NCBI GenBank assembly: GCA_003555285.1
Contig: PWGH01000273.1
Coordinates: 1 to 22,611 of the forward strand
Source of the DNA: Thioalkalivibrio sp.
GTDB lineage: Bacteria > Pseudomonadota > Gammaproteobacteria > Ectothiorhodospirales > Ectothiorhodospiraceae
Direction: 5' to 3'
Length of the DNA: 22,611 bases
Both the position numbers and the translations under genes were made by a program. Below, piece after piece: positions 1 to 8,819 of this stretch. Under the pieces are notes generated by a model. The model made no database searches and was not told where the DNA came from. It was given only the letters and a program-made list of their open reading frames with translations. Position 1 is the first letter of the stretch. Each line of letters starts with the position of its first letter.

Positions 1-908
1 CAATCGGCGGTGGCGGCGGCGTAGAAGTCGGGATCGGTTGTGGTGGCGCCTTGCAGGGTGCAGACGCGGGCGGCGAAGGCCAGGGCGCGTTCCAGGGCGA
101 TCGGCCAGGGCCACTGGTGCAGGATGCCGAGGATCACCACGCTCGCGAAGGCGTCGCCGGCACCGACCGGATCCTGGAACCGGGGGACTGCCGGGGCGGG
201 GGCCGCCCAGGATTCGCCGTCACAGGTGTGAATGCTGGCGCCGCGAGCGCCCTCGGTCAGGATCATCGCGCCATGGATTCCGGCCCTCGCCATCCGTTCG
301 GCCGTCGGCCCGCCGGCATTCGAGTCGGTACCCGACAACAGTTCACTGGCCTCGTCGTGGTTCAGCTTCACGTAGTCCGCACCGCGGATCAGCTCCAGCA
401 CCGCCGCAGGTTGGTACCAGGGTGCACGCAGGTTCACATCGACGAAGCGCCGCGCGGCGTGCTGCGCGAGCCAGGCACAGGTCGAGCGGCTGGGCTCGCT
501 GCGCAGCGCCAGCGTGCCGTGGTAGAGCAGGGCCATCGACGCATCCGGAAGTGAGGCCAGGGTCTGCTGAAGGTCATCGAGCTCGACGTGGTCGTAGGCC
601 TGATCGGCCAGGATGTCGTAGCGCGGCTCCCCGGCCTCCATGTGCACCTGCACCTGACCGGTGGGCGCCTGCATCGCCACCTGCAGGCCGCGGGTATCCA
701 GGCCTACGGCCTCCATGGCCGCACGCACCCGCTCGCCCAAGGCATCGTCACCGACGGCGCCGACGAACAGCGGATCAGCCCCCAAGGCCCGCAGATTCCA
801 GGCGACATTGAACGGCGCACCCCCGAGGCTGTCCCCGCCATCCGCGAAGCTGTCGAACAGCACCTCACCGAAGATCACCGGGCGGACCTGACCCTCCTTT
901 CCAGGCAT
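1..908 (-). CDS. PfkB-family carbohydrate kinase (fructokinase-like), 3' end cut by window
   Basis: Cytoplasmic sugar kinase of the ribokinase/PfkB family, which transfers phosphate from ATP to a sugar. About 302 residues are visible and the C-terminus lies outside the window. The N-terminal substrate motif is present (SLGGAPFNVAWNLRALG, residues 27-43), followed by typical family segments such as FVGAVGDDALG (48-58). The signature loop PVGAGDAF carries the expected catalytic base, Asp252. The ATG at 908 is preceded by GAGGGAG about 8 nt upstream, which fixes the start. The PfkB family assignment is firm. The substrate is inferred: the GGAPFNVAWNL pattern resembles bacterial fructokinases, but ribose, adenosine or another sugar cannot be excluded. 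It is transcribed divergently from the TonB-receptor operon across a 483-bp gap. Confidence 0.88.
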   Translation of the reverse strand, partial: MPGKEGQVRPVIFGEVLFDSFADGGDSLGGAPFNVAWNLRALGADPLFVGAVGDDALGERVRAAMEAVGLDTRGLQVAMQAPTGQVQVHMEAGEPRYDILADQAYDHVELDDLQQTLASLPDASMALLYHGTLALRSEPSRSTCAWLAQHAARRFVDVNLRAPWYQPAAVLELIRGADYVKLNHDEASELLSGTDSNAGGPTAERMARAGIHGAMILTEGARGASIHTCDGESWAAPAPAVPRFQDPVGAGDAFASVVILGILHQWPWPIALERALAFAARVCTLQGATTTDPDFYAAATAD

Positions 909-1391
909 CGCTGCACTCCCTCAAGGCTTCCCAATGGCCATGGTACCGTGAAGCCACCCTGAATCACGACCGCCACGATGCTCGCCCTCCGGGGTCTTGG
1001 CGGCGTCGAATCGCGGTGGTGCGTCCCTATCGTCCGTTGGCCACGACTTTTTCGCAGCCCGGCCGAGTCTTTCTCCCAGTGCCTTCCTCGATCGCCAGCG
1101 TTATCGTGGATTCGTGAATTCCCGCCCCTTTTCCGCCCGCTCGTTTCCGCACTGCACCAACGGCGCTGCCCACCCCGGTGGGCGAAGGGGTGGCATCACG
1201 CAGCCGCAAATCGAGGGTGAGGAATGGCCAGCCGCAACACCGGCGGTGTCGAGCGGATCCAACCCGACCGAGGACCGGCCACGCCTCGATGGCTGCAAGA
1301 GGCTATCCTCTGCGGAAGCGCCCGTTGAACTCGACCGATTCCCACTCGGCACGACAGCGCGGCACCGCCTGAATAGCCTGAGGTTTGTTGC
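909..1391. other. 483-bp divergent intergenic region, no gene seen
   Basis: This gap separates the divergently transcribed sugar kinase and TonB-receptor genes and must hold both promoters. I see small inverted repeats: GCCCACC/GGTGGGC near 1168-1183, ACACC/GGTGT around 1238-1250 and AGAGG-CTAT-CCTCT around 1299-1312. I found no cobalamin, TPP or FMN riboswitch signature, although such elements can precede TonB-receptor genes. Short reading frames here lack recognisable family motifs and a convincing ribosome site. No convincing -35/-10 pair was identified. Confidence 0.5.
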
Positions 1392-3488
1392 ATGCCGTTT
1401 CGTGTGGTTTTCCGACCGTTCCACCCTGCCCCGTACGCACCGCATTCACGGCTCCGATCAAACACGCTCCTGGTTCTCTCCGCAGGCCTGCTGGCGATCA
1501 CCATGGTCCTGAGCGCACCGGTGCAGGCGGATGACCCGTCGGTTTCGGAATGGGATTTCTACGGGGACCTGCCGGTCGTGCTGCATGCGACCCGACTCCA
1601 GCAGCCGGTCGCGGACACGCCCGCCTCGATCACCGTGATCGATCAGGCCCTGATCCGCGCATCGACCGCCGCCACCATTCCCGAACTGCTGCGCCATGTC
1701 GCCGGGTTCCAGGTGGCCTACCCCAGTGGCAACGAGGCCACGGCAACCTATCACGGGGCCGCCGATCAGCACGCGCGAACTCTGCAGGTACTGGTGGACG
1801 GCCGTTCGGTCTACAACCCACTGACCGGAGGGATGCTCTGGGAAACCCTGGCCCTCACCCTGGAGGATGTCGACCGCATCGAGGTCATCCGAGGTCCGAA
1901 TGCCGCGGCCTATGGGGCCAATGCCTTCTTCGGCGTGATCAACATCGTGACCAAGGATCCGGCCAAGTTTCCCGGCACCTCGCTGCGCGTGGACGCCGGC
2001 AGCCGGGACACCCGACGCACCCACCTCCGGCATGCCGGACAGGCGGGCGCACTGCAGTACGGGCTTTCGGCGTTCTACGAAGAACAGAGCGGCTTCGACA
2101 CCCATAACGACGACCTCCGAGCGGCCCATGTCGATTTCAAGGGCAACCTCGGCCTGAGCAGCCGGGATGCGCTGGAGTTTGGATTCAGCTACCGCGAGGC
2201 CGAGGCCCCACGCGGGCTGCTCGCAAGGCACATCGAGATACGCGATCGCGATGCCGACTCGCAACACCAATTGCTGCGCTGGCGCCGGGTCGACGCCGTC
2301 GATGACGAAATGCAGATCACCCTCTACCACAACAAGGAACGTGCCCAGGATAAGATCTTCCCGTTTTCCTTGTCGGACTACCTGTCCTTTTTGTCTGGGG
2401 CGCACGTGAAACCGGAGGAAATCCCACGCTACGCCGGACGGCCGGACCAGATCGTCGGCGTGAATTACAACTACACCGCGCATCGCTACGACCTGGAGTT
2501 CCAGCGCATCCAGCGGTTGAACGACGCGTTGCGCGTGGTGTGGGGTGGCGGCTATCGCGAGGATCGCGCCAACGCGCCCGGCTTATTGGAGGGTGGTGCG
2601 GCCTCGCGGAGCCAGCGGCGTGTGTTTGCCAATGCGGAATGGCAGCCCGAGGCCCGGTGGCTGGCAAACCTCGGCGCCATGTTCGAGGATCATGACGAGG
2701 TCGGCGACTTTTTCTCACCACGCCTGGGCATCGCCTATCGGATCGGGGTTCGCAACAGCCTCCGGGCGGTCGCCTCCAGGGCCTATCGGATGCCAACCCT
2801 GCTCGAATACCGGACCAGTGAACCGGTGTTCTGGTCCGATGGCGGGATCGTCGAGTTGATCGAGGCACCCGGTACGATCGATCTCGATCTGAACCGCTCC
2901 GCCAGTCTTCAACCGCGGCCCGAACGCATCGACGCTTATGAAATCGGCTTCTTCGGACAGTTCGCGGATCAGCGACTGAGCGCGGATGTGAAATTTTTCT
3001 ACAAGGACATCCGTCATGTTGTTGGGCAGGCGAAATTCGACCGGATCAACCGACGCGAATTGCGAACCTATTTCAACCGCTACACCCTGCGCCATCAAGG
3101 CTTCGAGACGCAGTTGCTGTACCAATCGGGACCGCATTTCGCGAGCCTCGGTTACAGCTACGTCGATAACCGGCAAGAGGGGGGCATCAGTCACACCATG
3201 GTCCCCCGGCACACCCTGAGCACGCTCTATGCTCACCAGTTTCCAAAAGCCCTGCAGATCAGCCTGGGTGCCTTCTATGTGGACACGATGCAGTGGCGGG
3301 GCGAGGGCCAGCGGCTCGGATCGACGCAATGGGTGGACCTGAAGATCGAAAAGGGCCTGGATCTGCGTCCCGGTCGGGTCACGCTGGGCTTTTCCGTGCA
3401 CAACCTCTTTGACGTCGACAATGCCACCTTCCGCACCGAAAATCAGGACGACCGCCGCCTTCTGGCCACGGCCCGGCTCGAGTTCTGA
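1392..3488 (+). CDS. TonB-dependent outer-membrane receptor
   Basis: Outer-membrane gated porin powered by TonB-ExbBD, 698 aa, a normal family length. It has an N-terminal signal peptide (hydrophobic stretch about 26-42, cleavage likely after PVQA). A TonB-box-like segment follows (LPVVLHATR), then a complete plug domain (about 58-190) with TPASITVID, IPELLRHVAGFQV, VLVDGRSVYNPLTGG, VDRIEVIRGPNAAAYGANAF and GVINIVTKDP. The rest is a beta-barrel ending in ATARLEF with the usual C-terminal Phe. The ATG at 1392 has TGAGG about 8 nt upstream. A later ATG at 1503 would leave a poor signal peptide. The ligand cannot be told from sequence. The next gene, 66 bp downstream, encodes a periplasmic binding protein, and the third a hybrid sensor kinase, so the receptor may feed a sensing line. 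No FecR/sigma-factor pair is present. Confidence 0.92.
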   Translation: MPFRVVFRPFHPAPYAPHSRLRSNTLLVLSAGLLAITMVLSAPVQADDPSVSEWDFYGDLPVVLHATRLQQPVADTPASITVIDQALIRASTAATIPELLRHVAGFQVAYPSGNEATATYHGAADQHARTLQVLVDGRSVYNPLTGGMLWETLALTLEDVDRIEVIRGPNAAAYGANAFFGVINIVTKDPAKFPGTSLRVDAGSRDTRRTHLRHAGQAGALQYGLSAFYEEQSGFDTHNDDLRAAHVDFKGNLGLSSRDALEFGFSYREAEAPRGLLARHIEIRDRDADSQHQLLRWRRVDAVDDEMQITLYHNKERAQDKIFPFSLSDYLSFLSGAHVKPEEIPRYAGRPDQIVGVNYNYTAHRYDLEFQRIQRLNDALRVVWGGGYREDRANAPGLLEGGAASRSQRRVFANAEWQPEARWLANLGAMFEDHDEVGDFFSPRLGIAYRIGVRNSLRAVASRAYRMPTLLEYRTSEPVFWSDGGIVELIEAPGTIDLDLNRSASLQPRPERIDAYEIGFFGQFADQRLSADVKFFYKDIRHVVGQAKFDRINRRELRTYFNRYTLRHQGFETQLLYQSGPHFASLGYSYVDNRQEGGISHTMVPRHTLSTLYAHQFPKALQISLGAFYVDTMQWRGEGQRLGSTQWVDLKIEKGLDLRPGRVTLGFSVHNLFDVDNATFRTENQDDRRLLATARLEF

Positions 3489-3554
3489 GATGGGCGCCCC
3501 TCGGCTCTGCATGGCCTTCAATCCTGCACGCCCCGAGTTGCCGAGCGCGGACCG

Positions 3555-4532
3555 ATGCCTGGTGTAAGGCTTTATCGGCACGGGATCATGCTGCTGGTCG
3601 GGTTCACCACCCTGATCGGCACGATGCTCACCGGAAACGCCGCAGCACATGCCTTTGTGCTGGTCGGTCCTTCGGACACGGGCATTTATCGGTCGTTCGC
3701 GCAGGATTTTCACCAGGCGCTGGAAGCCCTCTGCCACGACCGCGCGGACGTCCACTTCTGTGCAGAGGGTCCTTCGGTGGTGCTGACCACCATCGACACA
3801 CTGGGGCATCCGAGTCGCCTGCCGGCGCATCACGTGCTGATCCCTCTGGGGATCGCGGCGAGTGAACACGTCGCCGGGCGCATCGGCGCTGATGCCACCC
3901 TGTTCACGCTGATCCCCCGCCCCGCCTACAAGCGCCTGTGGGCCTGCTGCCCGAGCGTCGACGACGATCCGGTCTCGGCGCTATTCGTCGGCCAGCCCTT
4001 CGCCAAACAGCTCCAGTTGCTGGCCCGCCTGCTTCCGAACCGAACCCGCGTGGGTGTACTGCTGGGGCCGGCCTCCGCCACCCATGCCGAGGAGTTGCTG
4101 CGGATCGGGCGCGACGAGGGACTCGAACTGCGACTAACCACCGTCGCCGAGGCCTCCGAGGTCGGCCGCAAGACCGGCAGGCTGCTGCGCGAGGTCGATG
4201 TGCTGTTCGCGGTGGCCGACCCGACGGTCTACAACCGCACGACCATCTCGAGCATCCTGCTGGCCGCCTACCGGCACGAGATCCCGGTGATCGGCTATTC
4301 GCAGGCGCTGGTGCAGGCCGGCGCCACGGCCGGGGTCTTCACCGGGATCGATCAGCTGGCCCAATCGGCCGCCGCGGTGGCCTTCGACTATTGCGCCACC
4401 GGAAGCCTGTCGGCCCCCGGGTACGCGGCGGCGTTTACCGTGCGCCTGAACCCGGAGGTGCTGCGCTCGCTGGGGCTGCACACCGACGATGCCGAGGCGC
4501 TCCAGCGGGCCCTCCAGGATCGGGCGCCATGA
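3555..4532 (+). CDS. Periplasmic TrpX-like ABC substrate-binding protein (PF04392-like), orphan
   Basis: A 325-aa secreted protein with a clear signal peptide (residues 1-33, cleavage likely after AHA). The mature part has the two-lobe type 1 periplasmic-binding fold seen in the TrpX/ABC_sub_bind family. Visible blocks include [11 protein letters not shown], then a Rossmann-like lobe with [13 protein letters not shown] and a closing segment [19 protein letters not shown]. The family usually delivers aromatic amino acids or related ligands to an ABC permease, but no permease or ATPase gene is nearby. Its stop overlaps the sensor-kinase start (ATGA, 4529-4532), so the two are translationally coupled. 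This supports a role as the ligand-binding partner of that kinase. The family is assigned from fold-like motifs, so confidence is moderate. The start is chosen from the signal peptide; its ribosome site is weak. Confidence 0.75.
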   Translation: MPGVRLYRHGIMLLVGFTTLIGTMLTGNAAAHAFVLVGPSDTGIYRSFAQDFHQALEALCHDRADVHFCAEGPSVVLTTIDTLGHPSRLPAHHVLIPLGIAASEHVAGRIGADATLFTLIPRPAYKRLWACCPSVDDDPVSALFVGQPFAKQLQLLARLLPNRTRVGVLLGPASATHAEELLRIGRDEGLELRLTTVAEASEVGRKTGRLLREVDVLFAVADPTVYNRTTISSILLAAYRHEIPVIGYSQALVQAGATAGVFTGIDQLAQSAAAVAFDYCATGSLSAPGYAAAFTVRLNPEVLRSLGLHTDDAEALQRALQDRAP

Positions 4533-6976
4533 GCAATGGCCCCTCCACCCGGCAACGCATCCTCCGGGCCGGCCTGCTGCCGCTGGTGCTGTTCGCGCTG
4601 CTGCTGGCGGTGTATCTGGTGGCCGCGGGCCTGCACCAGGCCCGGAGTCACTTTGCCTGGGTCGGCGAATCCTACGTGATGGCCTTGGCCGACGCGGCGT
4701 ACCTGGGACTCTTCCTGGGCGACGCCGAAGAGTTACACCGCGTGGCAGCCGCCATGGCGACCCGCAAGCACGTCCATCACGTACAGATCCTCGATCATGC
4801 CCGGCAACCGGCGGTGCACGTGATGGCAGACCGCTACCCGGACGCCGGGGCCTGGAGCCTGCAGCCCTTCGAGCAGGCCGTCTACGCCCTGGCCGGACGG
4901 CAGGTCGAGGAGGACCTCGGCTACGCTGGCCTTAGCCGCTCCGATGCCGACGATCCGGTGCTGCTGGGCGGTGTCCGCGTCACCCTGACCTTCCGGAACA
5001 TCCTGCGCGACGCACTCGCGGTCGTGGCCTATGGCATGGCCATTTCCGTGGCCGGTTTGCTGTTGGCCCTGCTGCTGCTCTGGCGGGCCAGCCGCGCGAT
5101 CGCGACCCCGATCGAGGCGGTGACCGGCCTGGTTCGGCAGGCCGCACAAGGCGAATTCGGGCAGCGCGCCCCGACCCGATCCACCGGTGAACTCGCCCGG
5201 CTGGAGGCCGGCGTGAACGCGATGATGGATGCGTTGCAGGCGCACCGTGAAGAACTGCACGAACGCATTCAGCACGCCACCATCGAGTTGCAGGCGCGCA
5301 ACGCGGAGCTGAACACGGCGCGGCGCGAGGCGGTCCAGGCCAGCCGCGCCAAATCGGAGTTCCTGGCGCACATGAGCCATGAAATCCGCACGCCGATGAA
5401 CGGCATCGTCGGATTCGTGACGTTGCTCGGCAAGTCGAACCTGAATCCCGAACAACGGGCCCAGGTCGACTTCATCCGGCAATCGGCCGGGACCTTGCTG
5501 GACGTGACCAACCAGATCCTGGATTTCTCGAAGGTCGAGTCCGGCCACATCGAACTGGCCCACGAGGCCTTCGACCTCCGGCAGCTGGTGACCGAGGTCT
5601 TTCCACTGCTGACGCCACAGGCGACCGATAAGGCGCTCGATTGCCGGCTGGAGGTCGTTGAATCGGTGCCCCAAACGCTGATCGGCGACCCGCTCCGGCT
5701 GCGCCAGATCCTGTGGAACCTGCTCTCCAATGCCGTCAAGTACACCGCCAGCGGCGCAGTGCACCTGCACATCGACGCCGAACGGATCGATCACGGACGG
5801 GGTGGTCACCGACCGATCGGTGATGGGGCTCGGACGCCGGCGTGGTGTGACCTGCGCATCGCGGTCGAGGATACTGGAATCGGCATCCCGGCGGCGAACC
5901 TCGACACCATCTTCGAGCCCTTCGTCCAGGTGAACATCGGCAACCGGCAAACCTACCAGGGAACCGGGCTGGGGCTCGCGATCGTCAAGCGTCTGGCCGA
6001 CCGCATGGGTGCGGACATTCGGGTGCACAGCGAACCCGGTGCCGGCTCCCGCTTCGTGTTGCACCTGCGCCTGCCGATCGCGACTGAACCCCGGCCACAC
6101 CTGGCCGTGCCGCAGGAAATGCCCCCGCTCGATCACCGGCTGGACGGGCTGCGCATCCTGGCCGTCGACGACAACCGGATCAACCGCCATCTGCTGGAAG
6201 CGCTGCTCACGCACCACGGTGCCGACGTGCATCTCGCCGAGGACGGCCTAGCGGCCCTCGAACACGCCGCACGGCGCGGTTTCGATGTGATCCTGATGGA
6301 CATTCACATGCCGATCCTGGGCGGCATCGAAGCCAGCCGGCGAATCCGCCAACTACCGGGCTACGCGAAGGTGCCGATCCTGGCCTTGAGTGCGGATGCC
6401 GTCTACCGGGAGCGGATCGCGGCGGAACAGCCGCAGATCGATGCCTATCTGCTCAAGCCGGTCGACGAAGGACACCTGCTGCAGACCATCGAGGACCAGC
6501 TGGCCCCGATGCGCGGTCCCGCGACCGACGCCGAGCCCACCCGCGATCCGGGGGTCGATCCCGGTGGGCCCTTCGTTTCTGATTCTGGCCCTGGCTTGAC
6601 CCCATCGATCCAGCGGCTGCTTGAGGCGCAATTGCACACCGATCTGGCGGCGATCGACGCGGCCTTCGCCGCCGACGATCGGGCCACTCTCGGCCAGCGC
6701 CTGCACGCACTGAAGGGTGCGGCGGCCGTGTGTTCGCTGGATGCGCTGTTGCAACAGATCTGCGCGGTACAGGAGGCGCTCCACGGCCCGGATCCGACGC
6801 AACTGCCGCCGCGCCTTGCGAAACTGCATCAGGCAGCGCGAACCCTGCTCGATACCATCGCGCTGGACCCCATCACCCTGGACACTCAAGCAGTCGACAC
6901 CAGGGCCGGTGACACCAACGCGCGCGGCGCCCCGGGCGCGAAAAAGGCCGCAGGGCCGTACCCACCCACCGCGTAG
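4529..6976 (+). CDS. Hybrid sensor histidine kinase (TM-HAMP-HisKA-HATPase-REC-HPt)
   Basis: Inner-membrane signalling kinase, 815 aa. The order is TM1 (about 12-34), a periplasmic region of about 125 residues, TM2 (about 163-186), HAMP (about 187-245), a short coiled coil and HisKA with phospho-acceptor His284 ([12 protein letters not shown]). HATPase_c follows (N-box around Asn401, DTGIGIP from 448, [15 protein letters not shown]). A receiver domain carries Asp547/548 and phospho-Asp591 (ILMDIHMP), and an HPt domain carries His726 (LHALKGAA). All relay residues are intact. The C-terminus ends in a low-complexity tail. No DNA-binding or GGDEF output is attached, so an unlinked response regulator is expected. 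The ATG overlaps the stop of the binding-protein gene (ATGA). The coupling suggests the kinase reads the liganded binding protein through its periplasmic region; this is inference. Confidence 0.93.
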   Translation: MSNGPSTRQRILRAGLLPLVLFALLLAVYLVAAGLHQARSHFAWVGESYVMALADAAYLGLFLGDAEELHRVAAAMATRKHVHHVQILDHARQPAVHVMADRYPDAGAWSLQPFEQAVYALAGRQVEEDLGYAGLSRSDADDPVLLGGVRVTLTFRNILRDALAVVAYGMAISVAGLLLALLLLWRASRAIATPIEAVTGLVRQAAQGEFGQRAPTRSTGELARLEAGVNAMMDALQAHREELHERIQHATIELQARNAELNTARREAVQASRAKSEFLAHMSHEIRTPMNGIVGFVTLLGKSNLNPEQRAQVDFIRQSAGTLLDVTNQILDFSKVESGHIELAHEAFDLRQLVTEVFPLLTPQATDKALDCRLEVVESVPQTLIGDPLRLRQILWNLLSNAVKYTASGAVHLHIDAERIDHGRGGHRPIGDGARTPAWCDLRIAVEDTGIGIPAANLDTIFEPFVQVNIGNRQTYQGTGLGLAIVKRLADRMGADIRVHSEPGAGSRFVLHLRLPIATEPRPHLAVPQEMPPLDHRLDGLRILAVDDNRINRHLLEALLTHHGADVHLAEDGLAALEHAARRGFDVILMDIHMPILGGIEASRRIRQLPGYAKVPILALSADAVYRERIAAEQPQIDAYLLKPVDEGHLLQTIEDQLAPMRGPATDAEPTRDPGVDPGGPFVSDSGPGLTPSIQRLLEAQLHTDLAAIDAAFAADDRATLGQRLHALKGAAAVCSLDALLQQICAVQEALHGPDPTQLPPRLAKLHQAARTLLDTIALDPITLDTQAVDTRAGDTNARGAPGAKKAAGPYPPTA

Positions 6977-6979
6977 CGG

Positions 6980-7825
6980 CTAGTGCGCGGCCTCGATGAT
7001 CCGGCCCTCGCCGGGCAATTCGATCTCGATCCCCACCGGCAGGTGATCGGACAGGCTCACGTTGTAGACCCGGATATCGCTGACGCTCAGGTCCGGCGTC
7101 AGCAGGATGTGATCGAAGACCCGCCGCGGATCCCAGGAGGGGTAGGTCGCCGCGCAGGGCATCGGATCGAGCAGCCCGGTGCGGGAAACCAGCTCGCGCA
7201 ACTCGCGGCTGTCCGGATGGCAGTTGAAGTCCCCCATCACCACCGCGTGCGGCACATCGGCCAGCTTCGCCGCCACGTAGTCGAGCTGGGCGCGGCGGGC
7301 ACGCCGGCCCAGGGCCAGATGCACCAGAAACAGCACCAGGGACTCGCCGTTCGCCAGCGCAAAGTGCGCCTCGATCGCGCCGCGCCCGGGAATCGACCCC
7401 GGCAGGCGGTGCATCGAGACCCGCTCGGGCTCGAGCCGGGTCAGCAGGCCGAGCGCATGCTTGGCGAAGGTGCCCAAATCCCGATTGATCCGGGTGTAGG
7501 CATGCGGAAATCCCGCCTGTTCGGACAGGTAGGCGGTGAGATCGACGTAGTTGCTGCGCAGGCTGCCGGCATCCATCTCCTGCAGCCCGACCAGATCGAA
7601 GTTGGCAATGAAGCGCGCGACCCGATCGAGGTTGGCGATCCGCCCGCCGAACGGTAGGAAATGCTTCCAGCTGTTCGTGAGGTAATGGCGGGGACGCGAA
7701 GACGGAATGCCGACCTGGGCATTGAAGCTCAGCAGGCGCAACCGCTTGCGGTCGAGGGGTGCCGTAGCGAATGGCGGTAGCGGTACGGCGGCGCTGTCGG
7801 CTGGGTCCAGTCGAACAAGAGACAA
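6980..7825 (-). CDS. Endonuclease/exonuclease/phosphatase (EEP) family protein
   Basis: A 281-aa Mg-dependent phosphoesterase of the EEP superfamily (exonuclease III / DNase I / sphingomyelinase fold). The catalytic set is visible in order: Asn35 (SFNAQVG), Glu83 (LQEMD), His169 (LVHLALG), Asp199/Asn201 (GDFN), Asp238-His239 (FDHILL) and Asp260-His261 (SDHLPV). There is no signal peptide. The start is a TTG at 7825 with GGAG about 7 nt upstream; I see no in-frame ATG that would keep the full domain. In pseudomonads an EEP gene also sits beside dsbA and cytochrome c4, so this is an old neighbourhood. It lies 63 bp downstream of dsbA, with a hairpin between them, and converges on the kinase gene with only 3 bp separating the stops. 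The substrate is unknown; nucleic acid or phospholipid headgroup are both possible. Confidence 0.85.
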   Translation of the reverse strand: MSLVRLDPADSAAVPLPPFATAPLDRKRLRLLSFNAQVGIPSSRPRHYLTNSWKHFLPFGGRIANLDRVARFIANFDLVGLQEMDAGSLRSNYVDLTAYLSEQAGFPHAYTRINRDLGTFAKHALGLLTRLEPERVSMHRLPGSIPGRGAIEAHFALANGESLVLFLVHLALGRRARRAQLDYVAAKLADVPHAVVMGDFNCHPDSRELRELVSRTGLLDPMPCAATYPSWDPRRVFDHILLTPDLSVSDIRVYNVSLSDHLPVGIEIELPGEGRIIEAAH

Positions 7826-7853
7826 CCTGTTTCTCCATGCAATAAGGTTAAAG

Positions 7854-7884
7854 GAACCGCTACCCCCGTGGACGTGGGGGGTTC
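7854..7884 (-). terminator. Intercistronic hairpin between dsbA and the EEP gene
   Basis: Read on the minus strand, an outer GAACC/GGTTC pair encloses CCCCC/GGGGG around an 8-nt loop, just 4 nt after the dsbA stop. No T-run follows, so it is more likely an attenuator or 3'-end stabiliser than a full terminator. It may lower EEP expression relative to dsbA. Confidence 0.45.
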
Positions 7885-7888
7885 GGCT

Positions 7889-8521
7889 TCAGGAGGCCTG
7901 CGCGATCAGGTAATCGACGACGCGCAGCATGTCCCGGTGACTGCCGGCCATGCCGGCGGAGACCAGGGCACGCCCATCCACGACCATCGACGGCACACCT
8001 TCGACCTGGTAGGCCTGCACCAGCAGACCCGCCTCGTTCACGGCCTCCAGGGTCTCCGGCGCGCGCATCGCCTCGCGGAAGGCATCCGCGTCCAGGCCCA
8101 GCTGGTCGATGAAGCGGAGAATGGCGCTCTCGGAGCGCATGTTGCGGCCCTGCGCATGAATGGCATCGAAGAAAGGCTGATGCACCGCATCCAGCACATC
8201 CAGCGCACGCGCCGCATAATAGACCCGGGCGTGCAGGGCCCAGACATCGTCGAAGGTGGCCGGAAGGTGCGTGAACTCGACGTGATCCGACAATGTCGCC
8301 TGCCATTCGTTCACCAGTGGTTCGAAGGTGTAACAATGGGGGCAGCCGTACCAGAATATTTCCACCACCTGCACCTTGCCTTCCGGCAAGCCGGTCTGCA
8401 CTCGAGGCACGATCGGCCGGTAGTCGATGCCTGCGGTGTACTCCTGGGCCACCGAAACCCCGGACGCCAGCAGCGCGCCGCCCCCGATCACCGAACCCAT
8501 AAAACGACGTCGATTCATCAT
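7889..8521 (-). CDS. dsbA: Thiol:disulfide interchange protein DsbA
   Basis: Periplasmic oxidant that introduces disulfide bonds into secreted proteins and is re-oxidised by DsbB. It is 210 aa, close to the family norm. The signal peptide is MMNRRRFMGSV plus a Gly/Ala core, with cleavage near VSVAQ. The thioredoxin-fold active site is Cys60-Pro-His-Cys63 (FWYGCPHCYTFEP), the same dipeptide as E. coli DsbA. The cis-proline loop is present (VEGVPSMVV, about 170). The frame stays open upstream, but those residues are Arg/Pro-rich and not family-like. The ATG at 8521 has GGAG 6 nt upstream, and the overlapping ATG at 8518 is an equally acceptable start. It lies downstream of cytochrome c4 on the same strand but is separated from it by a strong terminator, so it probably has its own promoter. 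Confidence 0.93.
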   Translation of the reverse strand: MMNRRRFMGSVIGGGALLASGVSVAQEYTAGIDYRPIVPRVQTGLPEGKVQVVEIFWYGCPHCYTFEPLVNEWQATLSDHVEFTHLPATFDDVWALHARVYYAARALDVLDAVHQPFFDAIHAQGRNMRSESAILRFIDQLGLDADAFREAMRAPETLEAVNEAGLLVQAYQVEGVPSMVVDGRALVSAGMAGSHRDMLRVVDYLIAQAS

Positions 8522-8819
8522 CCTTCTCTCCATTGACTCCGGCCCACTGACGCTGGCCCATTGATTTCGGCGAAACCGGGGGACCCGACCTTCGGCCCGA
8601 TACACGGAGGTCACCCCGCGGGTTGGACGCGCTTCGCTCGTTTTGGTTCGCCAACCGACCCGCCCGCGCGAAGCGCGTTGGGCACGATCGTCGTGTGTAC
8701 AGGCCCGTAATGCAAGGCCTGGAATCACAGACGGGGATGGCAACGGTTTCTGGAGCTCATGGCACCAAACAAAAAGGGTGGCCGAAGCCACCCTATACCC
8801 ACGGCCGGCCGTGCGTCGG
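8522..8819. other. 298-bp gap between dsbA and cytochrome c4 with an 11-bp inverted repeat
   Basis: The gap holds the cytochrome c4 terminator (8766-8794), the presumed dsbA promoter and an inverted repeat. ACGCGCTTCGC (8627-8637) and GCGAAGCGCGT (8668-8678) are perfect complements. They enclose a small TTGG-TTCG-CCAA hairpin (8643-8654). No gene is supported here; the upstream extension of the dsbA frame has no family similarity that I recognise. Confidence 0.5.
8766..8794 (-). terminator. Rho-independent terminator of cytochrome c4
   Basis: On the minus strand, AGGGTGGC-TTCG-GCCACCCT forms a perfect 8-bp stem closed by a TTCG tetraloop and is followed at once by TTTTTGTTTG. It begins 25 nt beyond the cytochrome c4 stop. 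This textbook form makes read-through into dsbA limited. Confidence 0.9.

Noticed and set aside
38..811. Plus-strand Arg/Pro-rich open frame at the window start
   Set aside because: Antisense to the PfkB kinase, which has GAGDAF and other family motifs; the composition is that of a frame shadow.
909..1391. Possible riboswitch upstream of the TonB receptor
   Set aside because: I searched by eye for cobalamin, TPP and FMN core motifs and found none. The small hairpins do not form a recognisable aptamer.
7854..7884. CRISPR-like palindrome near dsbA
   Set aside because: Only one copy, located exactly between two cotranscribed genes; an intercistronic hairpin explains it.
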